Assembly: GCA_947307415.1 (NCBI GenBank)
Contig: CAMZJA010000006.1
Span: forward strand, 1-64,000
DNA length: 64,000 nt
From: an uncultured Bacteroidales bacterium
Lineage (GTDB): Bacteria; Bacteroidota; Bacteroidia; Bacteroidales; F082
Direction: 5' to 3'
Shown: positions 43,730 through 52,304 of the stretch, in pieces
Layout: every line of letters starts with the position of its first letter
Numbering within the stretch: the stretch's first letter is position 1
The notes under the pieces: generated by a model
What the model was told of the DNA's origin: nothing
The model's input: the letters and a program-made list of their open reading frames with translations, nothing else
Databases searched by the model: none
Position numbers and translations under genes: made by a program

Positions 43730-46700
43730 ATGAAAAAGAAGGATTATTTGTTTGAGACAAGCTGGGAAGTTTGCAACATGGTGGGCGGCATCTATACCGT
43801 CCTTTCGACAAAAGCGGAAGAATTAAAGCAACAGCTTGATGATCATTATATTACTATAGGTCCGGATGTGGTGAAAGAAGCCCACGAGACCTTGTATTTT
43901 ATTGAAGACCCGTCGCTGTTTGCCGAGTGGCGCGAGAAAGTGGCGTCGCAGCTCGGACTGAAGGTGCGTGTCGGAAGATGGAAGATTTCGGCTAAGCCAA
44001 TAGCCATTTTGATCGATTATACCTCGATGTATTCCATTAAGAATGAGATACTTGGACATCTTTGGGAGAAATATCAGCTCGACTCTATCCAAGGTCAGTG
44101 GGATTATATTGAACCGGTGATTTTCGGATACGCTGCAGGAAAAGTCATAGAGAGCTTCGTGGAATGGAATGTGGGCATGGACGACAAGGTAGTGGCGCAG
44201 TTCCATGAGTGGATGACAGGCGCCGGAGTGCTTTATTTGAAAGAGCATTGTCCTTATATTTCAACGGTTTTCACTACGCATGCCACATATCTCGGACGTG
44301 CCATCAGCGGCAACGGACTCCCGCTCTACAGTCAGCTTGAGACGTATAACTGGCAGTCGATGGCGAGCCATTTCAACATCGTCTCGCAGCAGTCGATGGA
44401 GATGAAATCGGCTCAAAATGCTGACGTTTTCACTACAGTGAGCGAGATCACGGCTCAGGAATGCGAACAGTTTTTACAAAGAAAACCTGACTTTATCACT
44501 ATCAACGGCATAAATTCAGATTTTAAGAAGTCGGTTGATAAATGCCGCAACGACCAGAGAATAAAGAGCAGGGCGAAGATTTTTGAGATCATCGACACCC
44601 TTTGTGGCAAAGAGGTTTCCCGTGACTCGATGTTGCTGATAAACAGCGGTCGATATGAGTTTCATAACAAGGGTATCGACTTGTATATCAAGATGTTAGC
44701 GAAGCTGAACCATGATGAGAGCTTGAAACGCGACATTGTGGCGGTGATAGCGGTGCCAGGTAATATTGCCGGTCCTTCGAAGGATTTGACATATCGTCTT
44801 GATAAAAAAGTTGAGATTAACGGTCATACTGAGTTCCCGTGCACACATTATGTTCATGATTATCAATATGATATGATTTTGAACGCATTGCGCGAAAATG
44901 GCTTGCAAAACAATGAAGGCGATCGCGTGAAGGTGATGTTTATACCGGCATATCTCAATGGCAACGATGGAATTTTCAACATAAAATACAACGATTTACT
45001 TTACGGATTCGACCTTTCGATATTCCCATCTTATTATGAACCATGGGGTTACACTCCGCTTGAGAGCATTGCGCACGGCATCCCGACAGTGACAATGGAT
45101 GTGGCTGGATTTGGAAAGTATATCTTGAGTGAAAAGATTGATAATGAAGCAGTTACGGTAATCCATAGGGATGAGAATAATGGCGATTATGTCATTAATG
45201 AGATTGAAAAAGTGGTTGTGAAAATGTCGGCTCATTCTGACAAAGAGATGGAAGAAATCTCGAAGAAAGCTATTGAAATTGCATCGAAACTGGTGTGGAA
45301 AGGCTTGATTACCAATTACTTGGATGCATATAAGCTTGCGATGGACAAAGCGTCGGGGAGAGAGTCGATGAAGCAGAGCAAGCAGTATTCGGAAGTGTTG
45401 CGTAACTTCGATTTTAAGAAGCAAGACGCCCCTACATGGAAGAAAATGCTTGTGGAGCCGAATTATTCGGAAGAAATGAAGAAGCTTCAGGAATTGGCAA
45501 ACAACATCTGGTGGTGCTGGAACGTCGATGCTGTTGAACTCTTCGAAAGTATTGATCCTATTGCGTTCGAGCGTCTGGAGCAGAACCCGATTGCGTTGAT
45601 GGAGAGCCTCACGAAGTTCCAAATCGACAGCCTCGAGCAAGACGCGAATTTCATCGAGAAACTGAATAAAGTTTATGACAAGTTCAAGGAATATATGTCG
45701 GTGAAGCCTGCCGACGACAATAAAATTGCCTATTTCTCAATGGAATATGGCCTTTTGAAATCGCTAAAAATCTATTCCGGCGGCCTTGGCATCCTTGCCG
45801 GCGACTACCTCAAGCAGGCATCCGATTCGAATGCTAACTTATTGGCTATCGGTCTGTTATATCGTTTCGGTTACTTCAATCAAGAGCTTTCGGTTTGGGG
45901 CGATCAGCTCTCGCAGTACCTGCCGCAGAAGTTCTCGATGCTCCCTATTGAGCCTGTTCGTGACGAGGAAGGCAACTGGGTTACGATAAGCATAGCGTTC
46001 CCGGGCAGAAGCGTTGTCGCGAAGGCGTGGAAAGTCAATGTGGGAAGGATAAGTCTTTACCTGCTTGACACCGACACTGAAAAGAACTCGCCGGAGGACA
46101 GAGCTATCACCGGACAACTTTACGGCGGCGACAGCGAGATGCGAATCAAGCAGGAAATGTTCCTCGGAATTGGTGGCATCAGACTGCTTAACGCATTGAA
46201 TATCAAGCCAACAATATATCACTGCAACGAAGGTCACGCCGCTTTCTGCGGTCTTGAACGACTGAGCAACTACGTCATAAAACATAATCTTGACTTCGAC
46301 GTTGCGAAGGAACTTGTGCGCACTTCGACCTTGTTCACCACGCACACGCCTGTTCCGGCAGGTCACGATGCGTTTGAGGAGAACCTGATGAGGACGTATT
46401 TCTCTCCATTCCCGAGCAGAATCAACCTTACGTGGGACGAGTTCATGAACTTGGGACGCATGCGTCACAACGACCCGAACGAGAAGTTCTCGATGAGCGT
46501 GCTGGCTGTGAACCTCAGTCAGGAGGTGAATGGCGTGAGTAAGATTCACGGCAGGGTGAGCCGTGAGATGTTCCAGCAGATGTGGCCAGGCTATTTCGCA
46601 GAGGAGAACCACATCGGCTACGTCACCAACGGCGTGCATCTCCCGACGTGGGCCGACCGCAACTGGCAACGCCTGTATACTAAGGTGTTGGGCGTGGATT

Positions 46701-47962
46701 ATCTCGCTAACCAGTCGGATCCGACGGTTTGGGAGAAGATTCAGAATGTGCCTGACAGTGACTTCTGGAAGATTCGTAAAGAATTGAAACACAATCTGAT
46801 AGAGTTTATTAAAGTCAAGATTGCCGATGACATGCAACGTCGTTCGGAGAGTCCGAAACTGATTCTTGAGACAGTTGAGAAACTCAATGAGAACGCGTTG
46901 ATTATAGGCTTTGCCCGTCGTTTCGCCACATACAAACGCGCGCATCTGCTGTTTAGAAACCTTGAACGTTTGGCGGAGATTGTCAATGACCCGAAACGTC
47001 CGGTCATCTTCCTTTTTGCAGGCAAGGCGCATCCTAACGACAAGGCAGGTCAGGATTTGATTAAGAATATCATTGAAGTCGGAAGGAGAAAAGAATTTAT
47101 CGGTAAAGTGTTGTTTATCAATAACTACGACATGGAAATCGGTAAGCTTTTGACTTCGAGTGTCGACATATGGATGAACACGCCTACACGTCCGTTGGAG
47201 GCTTCTGGAACCTCGGGAGAGAAGGCCGCGATGAACGGAACACTCAATTTCTCGGTGCTCGACGGCTGGTGGGCTGAGGGCTATCGTCCGAAGGCAGGCT
47301 GGGCAATCAAAGAGGAGAGAACCTACGACGACCAGCGTTATCAGGATGAGCTCGACGCCGAGACGATTTACAACACTTTAGAAAACGAGATTATCCCGTT
47401 GTATTACAATAGAAACAAAGAAGGCGTGCCGAGCGAGTGGATTCAATGCATGAAGAACGACATGATGCAGATTGCTCCGTTCTACACTATGAAACGCATG
47501 CTCGACGACTACTTCAGCCAGTATTACAACAAACTCATCGAGCGCACCAACTGGATGCGAGCCAACCGTTACGCCAAGGCGTTTGAGATTGTCGATTGGA
47601 AGCGCAACGTGGAGGCCAACTGGGATAAGATCGAGGTGGAATCCATCAAGGTGCCGGATCCGGATGTGCGTCCGCTGACGTTCGGCGATGTGTTTATTGC
47701 TGAGATCATTTTGAAGACTCCAGGCTTAAAGAAAGGCGACGTTGGCGTTGAGTTGCTCTTTGCTGACAAGACTAACAATGTGATAGACAAGCTGTTACGT
47801 GTCGAGGCGATGACGTTGGTCGATGCAGGCGAAAGCTGGGCAAGATACTACATCAGCATGCCGATAACCTACGCCGGAGTGTTTAACTACACGTTCAGAA
47901 TCTTCCCGACTAACGCCATGCTGCCGAACCGACAGGATTTGCCGCTCGTCAAATGGATTTAA
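43730..47962 (+). CDS. Bifunctional glycogen synthase (GT3-like) - alpha-glucan phosphorylase (GT35) fusion
   Basis: 1410 residues. Residues 1-~550 resemble eukaryote-type glycogen synthase (GT3): FETSWEVCNMVGGIYTVLSTKA at the start, AQFHEWMTGAG, TTHATYLGR, and SYYEPWGYTPLESIAHGIPTV near the donor site. Residues ~575-1410 are an alpha-glucan phosphorylase: AYFSMEYGL, KIYSGGLGILAGD, HCNEGHAAF, and the PLP-binding Lys1165 in EASGTSGEKAAMNG. Synthesis and phosphorolysis of the same polymer therefore reside in one chain, an arrangement known in Bacteroidota. It closes the glucan cluster. No GlgC is seen, in keeping with GT3 enzymes using UDP-glucose. Confidence 0.92.
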   Translation: MKKKDYLFETSWEVCNMVGGIYTVLSTKAEELKQQLDDHYITIGPDVVKEAHETLYFIEDPSLFAEWREKVASQLGLKVRVGRWKISAKPIAILIDYTSMYSIKNEILGHLWEKYQLDSIQGQWDYIEPVIFGYAAGKVIESFVEWNVGMDDKVVAQFHEWMTGAGVLYLKEHCPYISTVFTTHATYLGRAISGNGLPLYSQLETYNWQSMASHFNIVSQQSMEMKSAQNADVFTTVSEITAQECEQFLQRKPDFITINGINSDFKKSVDKCRNDQRIKSRAKIFEIIDTLCGKEVSRDSMLLINSGRYEFHNKGIDLYIKMLAKLNHDESLKRDIVAVIAVPGNIAGPSKDLTYRLDKKVEINGHTEFPCTHYVHDYQYDMILNALRENGLQNNEGDRVKVMFIPAYLNGNDGIFNIKYNDLLYGFDLSIFPSYYEPWGYTPLESIAHGIPTVTMDVAGFGKYILSEKIDNEAVTVIHRDENNGDYVINEIEKVVVKMSAHSDKEMEEISKKAIEIASKLVWKGLITNYLDAYKLAMDKASGRESMKQSKQYSEVLRNFDFKKQDAPTWKKMLVEPNYSEEMKKLQELANNIWWCWNVDAVELFESIDPIAFERLEQNPIALMESLTKFQIDSLEQDANFIEKLNKVYDKFKEYMSVKPADDNKIAYFSMEYGLLKSLKIYSGGLGILAGDYLKQASDSNANLLAIGLLYRFGYFNQELSVWGDQLSQYLPQKFSMLPIEPVRDEEGNWVTISIAFPGRSVVAKAWKVNVGRISLYLLDTDTEKNSPEDRAITGQLYGGDSEMRIKQEMFLGIGGIRLLNALNIKPTIYHCNEGHAAFCGLERLSNYVIKHNLDFDVAKELVRTSTLFTTHTPVPAGHDAFEENLMRTYFSPFPSRINLTWDEFMNLGRMRHNDPNEKFSMSVLAVNLSQEVNGVSKIHGRVSREMFQQMWPGYFAEENHIGYVTNGVHLPTWADRNWQRLYTKVLGVDYLANQSDPTVWEKIQNVPDSDFWKIRKELKHNLIEFIKVKIADDMQRRSESPKLILETVEKLNENALIIGFARRFATYKRAHLLFRNLERLAEIVNDPKRPVIFLFAGKAHPNDKAGQDLIKNIIEVGRRKEFIGKVLFINNYDMEIGKLLTSSVDIWMNTPTRPLEASGTSGEKAAMNGTLNFSVLDGWWAEGYRPKAGWAIKEERTYDDQRYQDELDAETIYNTLENEIIPLYYNRNKEGVPSEWIQCMKNDMMQIAPFYTMKRMLDDYFSQYYNKLIERTNWMRANRYAKAFEIVDWKRNVEANWDKIEVESIKVPDPDVRPLTFGDVFIAEIILKTPGLKKGDVGVELLFADKTNNVIDKLLRVEAMTLVDAGESWARYYISMPITYAGVFNYTFRIFPTNAMLPNRQDLPLVKWI

Positions 47963-47972
47963 ACGCTCTCTC

Positions 47973-48009
47973 GTCATTTCGAGCGAAACGAAGTGGAGTC
48001 GAGAAATCT
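47973..48009. repeat. Dispersed repeat GTCATTTCGAGCGAAACGAAG...GAGAAATCTC
   Basis: The longest variant of the family, with an extra GCGAAAC and GTC. It covers the upstream open-frame extension of the esterase gene, which argues against that extension being translated. Confidence 0.7.
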
Positions 48010-48024
48010 CATAATAGTAAGGAA

Positions 48025-48591
48025 ATGAAAAAGATAGTGTATATTCACGGTTTCGGAGGCTCGCCGTTCACTCAGACGGTGGGCTTCTTGAACTTATATT
48101 ACCCTGATTATGAATGGTGCGCGCTTGAAGTTGACCATCACGCGGGCGCTTCGATCAAGAAAATCAATGATTTTGCGAAGGAAAACGATGTCTTTGCCAT
48201 GATTGGTATGTCGCTGGGCGGCTTTTATGTGCTATGCAGCAATTTTACTGGTCCTAAGCTTGTGATTAACCCTGTCATCGAGCCGATGAAGTCGTTGAAA
48301 AAGAGCGTCGGCACGGTGCAATATCATGCTCGCCGAAGTGATGGCGCCACCTCGTTCAAGTTCACGATGCAGAATTTGTTTGAGTTTAAGAAATTCAAAT
48401 TCGTTGTAAATAATAATGTTACGTGTCATCACTGTGAGCACGACGAGCTTTTAGGCGACGACATCAAGCGCGACTACGAAAAAATCTTCAAAAACCGCAA
48501 AATGTGTCCAAAGAAGACTTTGCCTTCTCACATTATAAGTGAGAGCTACGTGAAACACGAAATCGTGGAGTGGCTATTAACAATTATTTGA
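48025..48591 (+). CDS. YqiA/YcfP-family alpha/beta hydrolase
   Basis: 188 residues from ATG 48025, the first start after the dispersed repeat. It begins with the esterase motif VYIHGFGGSP; the nucleophile elbow is IGMSLGGFY (Ser) and a late HIISESYVKHEIV probably carries the catalytic His. Such small cytoplasmic esterases have poorly known substrates. It is read in the same direction as the glycogen cluster, 62 nt after it, and followed by the NERD gene. Confidence 0.8.
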   Translation: MKKIVYIHGFGGSPFTQTVGFLNLYYPDYEWCALEVDHHAGASIKKINDFAKENDVFAMIGMSLGGFYVLCSNFTGPKLVINPVIEPMKSLKKSVGTVQYHARRSDGATSFKFTMQNLFEFKKFKFVVNNNVTCHHCEHDELLGDDIKRDYEKIFKNRKMCPKKTLPSHIISESYVKHEIVEWLLTII

Positions 48592-48641
48592 TATTTATCC
48601 TATCATAATTATTATAAAATCCAAATATAATTTGGCATAAC

Positions 48642-49376
48642 ATGAGTAAGGCCGTTTTATTATTAGTAATTGTCTTATTTTTCATTCTAATTAGGATTTT
48701 AAAACCATCTAAAGGCAGGATGGGTGAAAGAGCAGTTTCCCGTAAACTAAATAGACTGCCTCATTACAAATACAAAGTGATAAACAATCTTCTTATAAAT
48801 AGTTGCGGGCATTCAACGCAAATCGATCACGTGGTCGTATCACAATACGGGGTTTTTGTTATTGAAACAAAAAATTATCAAGGTCTTATTTATGGCGGAT
48901 ATAATACTGATTATTGGACTCAGAATATTTATGGGAAAAAGTACGAATTATATAATCCAATTATTCAGAATAAAGGTCATATAAAAGCATTAGAAAGGCT
49001 TTTGAAAGATTATAACGCGGGTGTTTTCGTGTCTATCGTTGCATTTTCAAAACGAGCAAAACTATTGGTTAATTTTGATGAAGTAGTATATTGGAATAAG
49101 ATTAATCGCTTGATAAAATCATATTATCAAGAATGTTTATCACAAGAAGATGTATATCAAATCTATAGTGTTTTATTATCTGAAAACAAAACATCCAGAA
49201 AAAATACTAAGGAGCACGTGAGATCAACTCGAAAAAATGTTAAAAGAAAAAAGAACGCAATATCAAAAGGGTATTGCCCTATATGTGGAAGTACTCTTGT
49301 CTTGAGGGATGGGAAATACGGATGGTTTTATGGATGTCAAAACTATCCTAACTGCAAATACGTACACAAAGTGTAA
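48642..49376 (+). CDS. NERD-domain membrane protein with topoisomerase-type zinc finger
   Basis: 244 residues. One N-terminal membrane helix (1-~22) is followed by a NERD domain (about 28-145, with GERAVSRKLNRLP, QIDHVVVSQYGVFVIETKNYQGLIYGG), whose nuclease-like core D...ExK residues are visible. A Lys/Arg-rich linker leads to a zf-C4 topoisomerase finger (CPICG ... YGCQNYPNC, about 210-240). The function is unknown. Membrane-bound NERD proteins are suspected of nucleic-acid processing. AT-rich compared with its neighbours, which may indicate transfer. Confidence 0.85.
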   Translation: MSKAVLLLVIVLFFILIRILKPSKGRMGERAVSRKLNRLPHYKYKVINNLLINSCGHSTQIDHVVVSQYGVFVIETKNYQGLIYGGYNTDYWTQNIYGKKYELYNPIIQNKGHIKALERLLKDYNAGVFVSIVAFSKRAKLLVNFDEVVYWNKINRLIKSYYQECLSQEDVYQIYSVLLSENKTSRKNTKEHVRSTRKNVKRKKNAISKGYCPICGSTLVLRDGKYGWFYGCQNYPNCKYVHKV

Positions 49377-49383
49377 AAACTAC

Positions 49384-49414
49384 TTGACAAAACCAAAGAT
49401 TTTTTGTATCTTTG
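49384..49414 (+). promoter_or_regulatory. Promoter of the DUF4160-DUF2442 pair
   Basis: TTG at 49384-49386, a 20-nt spacer and TATCTTTG at 49407-49414, starting 8 nt after the NERD stop codon. Confidence 0.8.
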
Positions 49415-49434
49415 CGGCGTAAATAATTGTTATT

Positions 49435-49695
49435 ATGCCGGAAATTAGCAAATTTTATGGAATCGCGATTTACATGTTTATTGGTGACCACAATCCACCA
49501 CATTTTCATGTTTATTATGATGGCTCGTCAGCTGTTATAACAATAAAAGAAGGCACCATGTTAAAAGGTTCATTGCCTCCGCAAGCTAAACGACTTGTTA
49601 AACAATGGCTTGAGCTACATAGAGATGAATTATTGAATAACTGGAATCGTTTGTCAATCAGCGAATCCGCAATAAGTATAAAACCTTTAAGATGA
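49435..49695 (+). CDS. DUF4160 protein
   Basis: 86 residues, cytoplasmic. It starts with the family signature MPEISKFYGIAIYMF and contains DHNPPHFHVYY, a His-rich DUF4160 hallmark, and a helical C-terminal half (LVKQWLELHRDELLNNWNRL). DUF4160 genes occur next to DUF2442 genes in many bacteria and are proposed as toxin-antitoxin-like modules; the biochemical role is unproven. It has a strong promoter of its own and overlaps the partner gene by 4 nt (ATGA). Confidence 0.88.
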   Translation: MPEISKFYGIAIYMFIGDHNPPHFHVYYDGSSAVITIKEGTMLKGSLPPQAKRLVKQWLELHRDELLNNWNRLSISESAISIKPLR

Positions 49696-50006
49696 TGAAA
49701 AACAATGAAATATTAGCCATAACAGCTGCTGAATATATTGAGGATTACAAACTCCGCCTCTCATTCAATAACGGCGTAGTTCGGATAGTCGATTTTGTCC
49801 CTTTGATGCAAAAAGGTATTTGCAAAAAACTGCGGGATAAAGACTATTTCCGCGCATTTACACTCGATCCTTTTACCGTTGATTGGAATAACGAAATAGG
49901 CTTTGCTCCCGAATATCTATATGAAATCGGAACATATCCCGAAAATGAGGAAACAACTCCACTAATGGCTGCCGAAGAACAACAACCTTACGGCAAGAAA
50001 CAGTAA
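49692..50006 (+). CDS. DUF2442 protein
   Basis: 104 residues. The pattern YKLRLSFNNGVVRIVDFVPLM and FTVDWNNEIGFAPEYLYEIG is typical of DUF2442. It is translationally coupled to the DUF4160 gene. The last ~20 residues are polar and Gln/Glu-rich. Its stop codon directly abuts that of the convergent exonuclease gene (50007), leaving no room for a terminator between them. Confidence 0.88.
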   Translation: MMKNNEILAITAAEYIEDYKLRLSFNNGVVRIVDFVPLMQKGICKKLRDKDYFRAFTLDPFTVDWNNEIGFAPEYLYEIGTYPENEETTPLMAAEEQQPYGKKQ

Positions 50007-50567
50007 TTATTGGTTAAACACCTCCATCGCAATGGCGGCGCAAGCTTCTGCGTCGGCGAGGGCATTGTGATGTTTGTTTTTCTTGGTGAAATCGTAGCCG
50101 CAGGCTGAGGCTACAGTTTGAAGTTTGTGGTTCTCGAGGTCTGGGAATACGATTTCGGAGGCGCGTTTGGTGTCGTAGATCTTGAATCGTTTGCGTCCCA
50201 TTTTGTAATGCTCAAACAAAGAGTTCAGACAGCGTTTTTCGAACTCGTAGCCGTGTGCCACAAATGGTAACCCTTTGATTTTCTTCTCAATCTGATTCCA
50301 AATTTGTGGAAATATCGGAGCGTTATCGGTGTCTTTTTTCTTGAGTCCGTGAATCTTTGTGGTGTAGAAGTCATAGTAGTTTGGCACAGGTTTCACCAGA
50401 CTGTAGAACTCTTCTACAATCTCGCGGTTGCGCACGATGACTACTCCCATGCTGCACACGCTCGTCGTCTCGCCGTTGGCGGCTTCAAAATCGATAGCGA
50501 CGAAGTCGGGGAGGTCGGGAAGATCAATGTCAGCCTTTGATTTCGGCGTAGTAGATGTCGATTCCAT
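50007..50567 (-). CDS. DnaQ-like 3'-5' exonuclease (DEDDh)
   Basis: 186 residues. Exo I is FVAIDFEAANG (Asp, Glu), exo II falls in the FVAHGYEFEKRCL region, and exo III is HHNALADAEACAAIAM (His, Asp). This is the stand-alone epsilon-subunit-like family. The start codon at 50567 lies 38 nt inside the upstream gene; no later start fits the conserved domain. It is the last gene of a minus-strand unit: MATE transporter, unknown protein, exonuclease. Confidence 0.9.
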   Translation of the reverse strand: MESTSTTPKSKADIDLPDLPDFVAIDFEAANGETTSVCSMGVVIVRNREIVEEFYSLVKPVPNYYDFYTTKIHGLKKKDTDNAPIFPQIWNQIEKKIKGLPFVAHGYEFEKRCLNSLFEHYKMGRKRFKIYDTKRASEIVFPDLENHKLQTVASACGYDFTKKNKHHNALADAEACAAIAMEVFNQ

Positions 50568-50841
50568 CGTCTTCGAACATTGATTCGCTGAGGCAGTACT
50601 GACCCGGTTTGTCGTCTTCCTGGAAAAGGTATATCGATGCCTTATGGAATGTCAAAGGCTTCTGATCGACCGAAAGTTTCTGCACTGTTTCGTAAGAAAT
50701 GCCTTCAATCTTGCAGAGCTTCATCATTGCCGCGAGGTCGAGGTCGACGTTCAAAAACATGTCTTTCTTTCCTTCTTTCCAAGCTATGCTGATGATGCCG
50801 GTGGTAAAGAGCTCGAAATCTTTAATTTCTATTTTTTTCAT
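50530..50841 (-). CDS. Small protein of unknown function between MATE and exonuclease genes
   Basis: 103 residues, no signal peptide or membrane segment. It starts MKKIEIKDFELFTTGII and ends FEDDGIDIYYAEIKG. I do not recognise a family. The mix of short beta-like and helical stretches suggests a small alpha/beta fold. It overlaps the MATE gene by 4 nt and the exonuclease gene by 38 nt, so expression is tightly coupled. The long overlap with the exonuclease is covered by good codon patterns in both frames. Confidence 0.65.
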   Translation of the reverse strand: MKKIEIKDFELFTTGIISIAWKEGKKDMFLNVDLDLAAMMKLCKIEGISYETVQKLSVDQKPLTFHKASIYLFQEDDKPGQYCLSESMFEDDGIDIYYAEIKG

Positions 50842-52166
50842 ATTTCCAATTTCTTCCAGTTTGCAAATTTAATGTAAAGTATTGATACTATTGCGATTAA
50901 GCCGCCGTAGATGTATTCGCAGGTCCATACCCATTCCACTTTGGTGGTGAGGCCTGTCAGAATCCAGACGTAGACGATGTAAAGCAGCAAGATGCCGAAC
51001 TCAAGCCACAGCGCCGCATTGGTTTTTCCTGTTCCCGACACCGCTTCAAACATTACAGCGCCGACAGCTTGGAAGATTATAGCGCCGCAGATTACGAAAA
51101 TTGAAGGGATTGCTGCGCCGGCGAGCATCATGTCGTCGGTGTAGATGCTCATCACCGAGGTGGGGAAGAAGATACACACCAAAATCAGCGGGATGCAGCA
51201 TAAGATGCAGTTCAGCACTATTTTGAACACGGTTGGAAGCACTTCGTCGGCTTTGCCTGCTCCGATGATTCGGCTCGTCAAGGTGTTGGATGTCGCCAGG
51301 AAGCCGAAGACAGGGATAAACAGAATCATGTAGACGCTTCGTGCTATCGACGAGATTCCTATGGCTTGCTCGCCCATTTTTTCAATCATGATGAAAAAGA
51401 TGAACCATGCGCTGAACGAGAACAGCTTCTGGAACATGGTTGGGGTTGCTATCTTGAAGATGTTGATAATCAGTTCTTTATTTATTCCGTGAGGCTTGAA
51501 AAGCTCGTATTCGCGTTTGCCTAATTTAATATAAGTGTAGACAAAGAAGAACGTTGTTGCTGTCACTTCAGCGATCAGTGATGCCAAGGCCGCTCCTGCG
51601 ATGCCCATCTCGGGGAAGCCGAATTTTCCGAAAATCAGGCAGTAGTCGAGAATGATGTTGACCGTTGCCATGATGACGGTGGAGTAGGTGATGACTTTCG
51701 TGTTGGAAAGTCCGGTGTACAACGAGCGGAAGAGATAGTTGAAGCAAACAAAGACGATGCCAAACTGACGCACGTTGATATATTCCATCGCGCCGGCGTA
51801 GATGCTCTCCGACTCGATGATGAAATCGAGGAGAGGACTGGAAAACAGACGCATTATCGTGAACAAAAACAGTCCGAAAATGAGTATCGAAGCCGCTCCG
51901 TGTTGGAAGATGACGCCGATGCGGTTGTACTGTTGCTCGCCGAAACGCCGTGCGATAATGATTTGAATACCAATGGCTAAGCCCATCGCCATGGTGGTGA
52001 ACACGAAATAATACATGCCCGCCATCATCGAGGCGCCGAGGGCTATCACGCCGCGGTGACCCAAAAACGCCGTGTCGGTGAAGGTGATGAGCGTCTGCGC
52101 AAGTCCGCCAATCATAATTGGAACGGCGATGCGCCAGATTTCTTTTGTCGAAACACTTGTCTTCAT
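50838..52166 (-). CDS. MATE-family efflux transporter
   Basis: 442 residues from ATG 52166; the upstream extension of the open frame covers a promoter-like box (TATTTTTG at 52184-52177). About twelve membrane helices in two similar halves are seen, with the MATE landmarks PIMIGGLAQTLITFTDTAFLG and the second-half ATPTMFQKLFSFSAW. It exports cationic or drug-like compounds using Na+ or H+. The substrate is unknown. Confidence 0.9.
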   Translation of the reverse strand: MKTSVSTKEIWRIAVPIMIGGLAQTLITFTDTAFLGHRGVIALGASMMAGMYYFVFTTMAMGLAIGIQIIIARRFGEQQYNRIGVIFQHGAASILIFGLFLFTIMRLFSSPLLDFIIESESIYAGAMEYINVRQFGIVFVCFNYLFRSLYTGLSNTKVITYSTVIMATVNIILDYCLIFGKFGFPEMGIAGAALASLIAEVTATTFFFVYTYIKLGKREYELFKPHGINKELIINIFKIATPTMFQKLFSFSAWFIFFIMIEKMGEQAIGISSIARSVYMILFIPVFGFLATSNTLTSRIIGAGKADEVLPTVFKIVLNCILCCIPLILVCIFFPTSVMSIYTDDMMLAGAAIPSIFVICGAIIFQAVGAVMFEAVSGTGKTNAALWLEFGILLLYIVYVWILTGLTTKVEWVWTCEYIYGGLIAIVSILYIKFANWKKLEI

Positions 52167-52218
52167 AATATCGTTGCAAAAATACAAAATTTTATGATGC
52201 AAATTCCGTTTAAAATAT

Positions 52219-52226
52219 TATATTTG
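52219..52226 (+). promoter_or_regulatory. -7 box TATATTTG for the HEAT-repeat gene
   Basis: The -7 element is clear but the -33 element is weak. It is divergent to the MATE -7 box at 52184-52177. Confidence 0.5.
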
Positions 52227-52304
52227 TAGTTTGAAAAATCTTATCGTCTTAATAGGATATTTTATTGTAAGATATTGAAAATTAAATATTTAATAATTGT
52301 TTTT

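Noticed and set aside
45857..47032. A 391-codon open frame on the minus strand
   Set aside because: It lies antisense to the phosphorylase half of the GT3-GT35 fusion, and its composition is that of a codon-bias shadow.
47953..48024. Upstream extension of the esterase frame
   Set aside because: It is made of a dispersed repeat; the conserved VYIHGFGG start follows ATG 48025.
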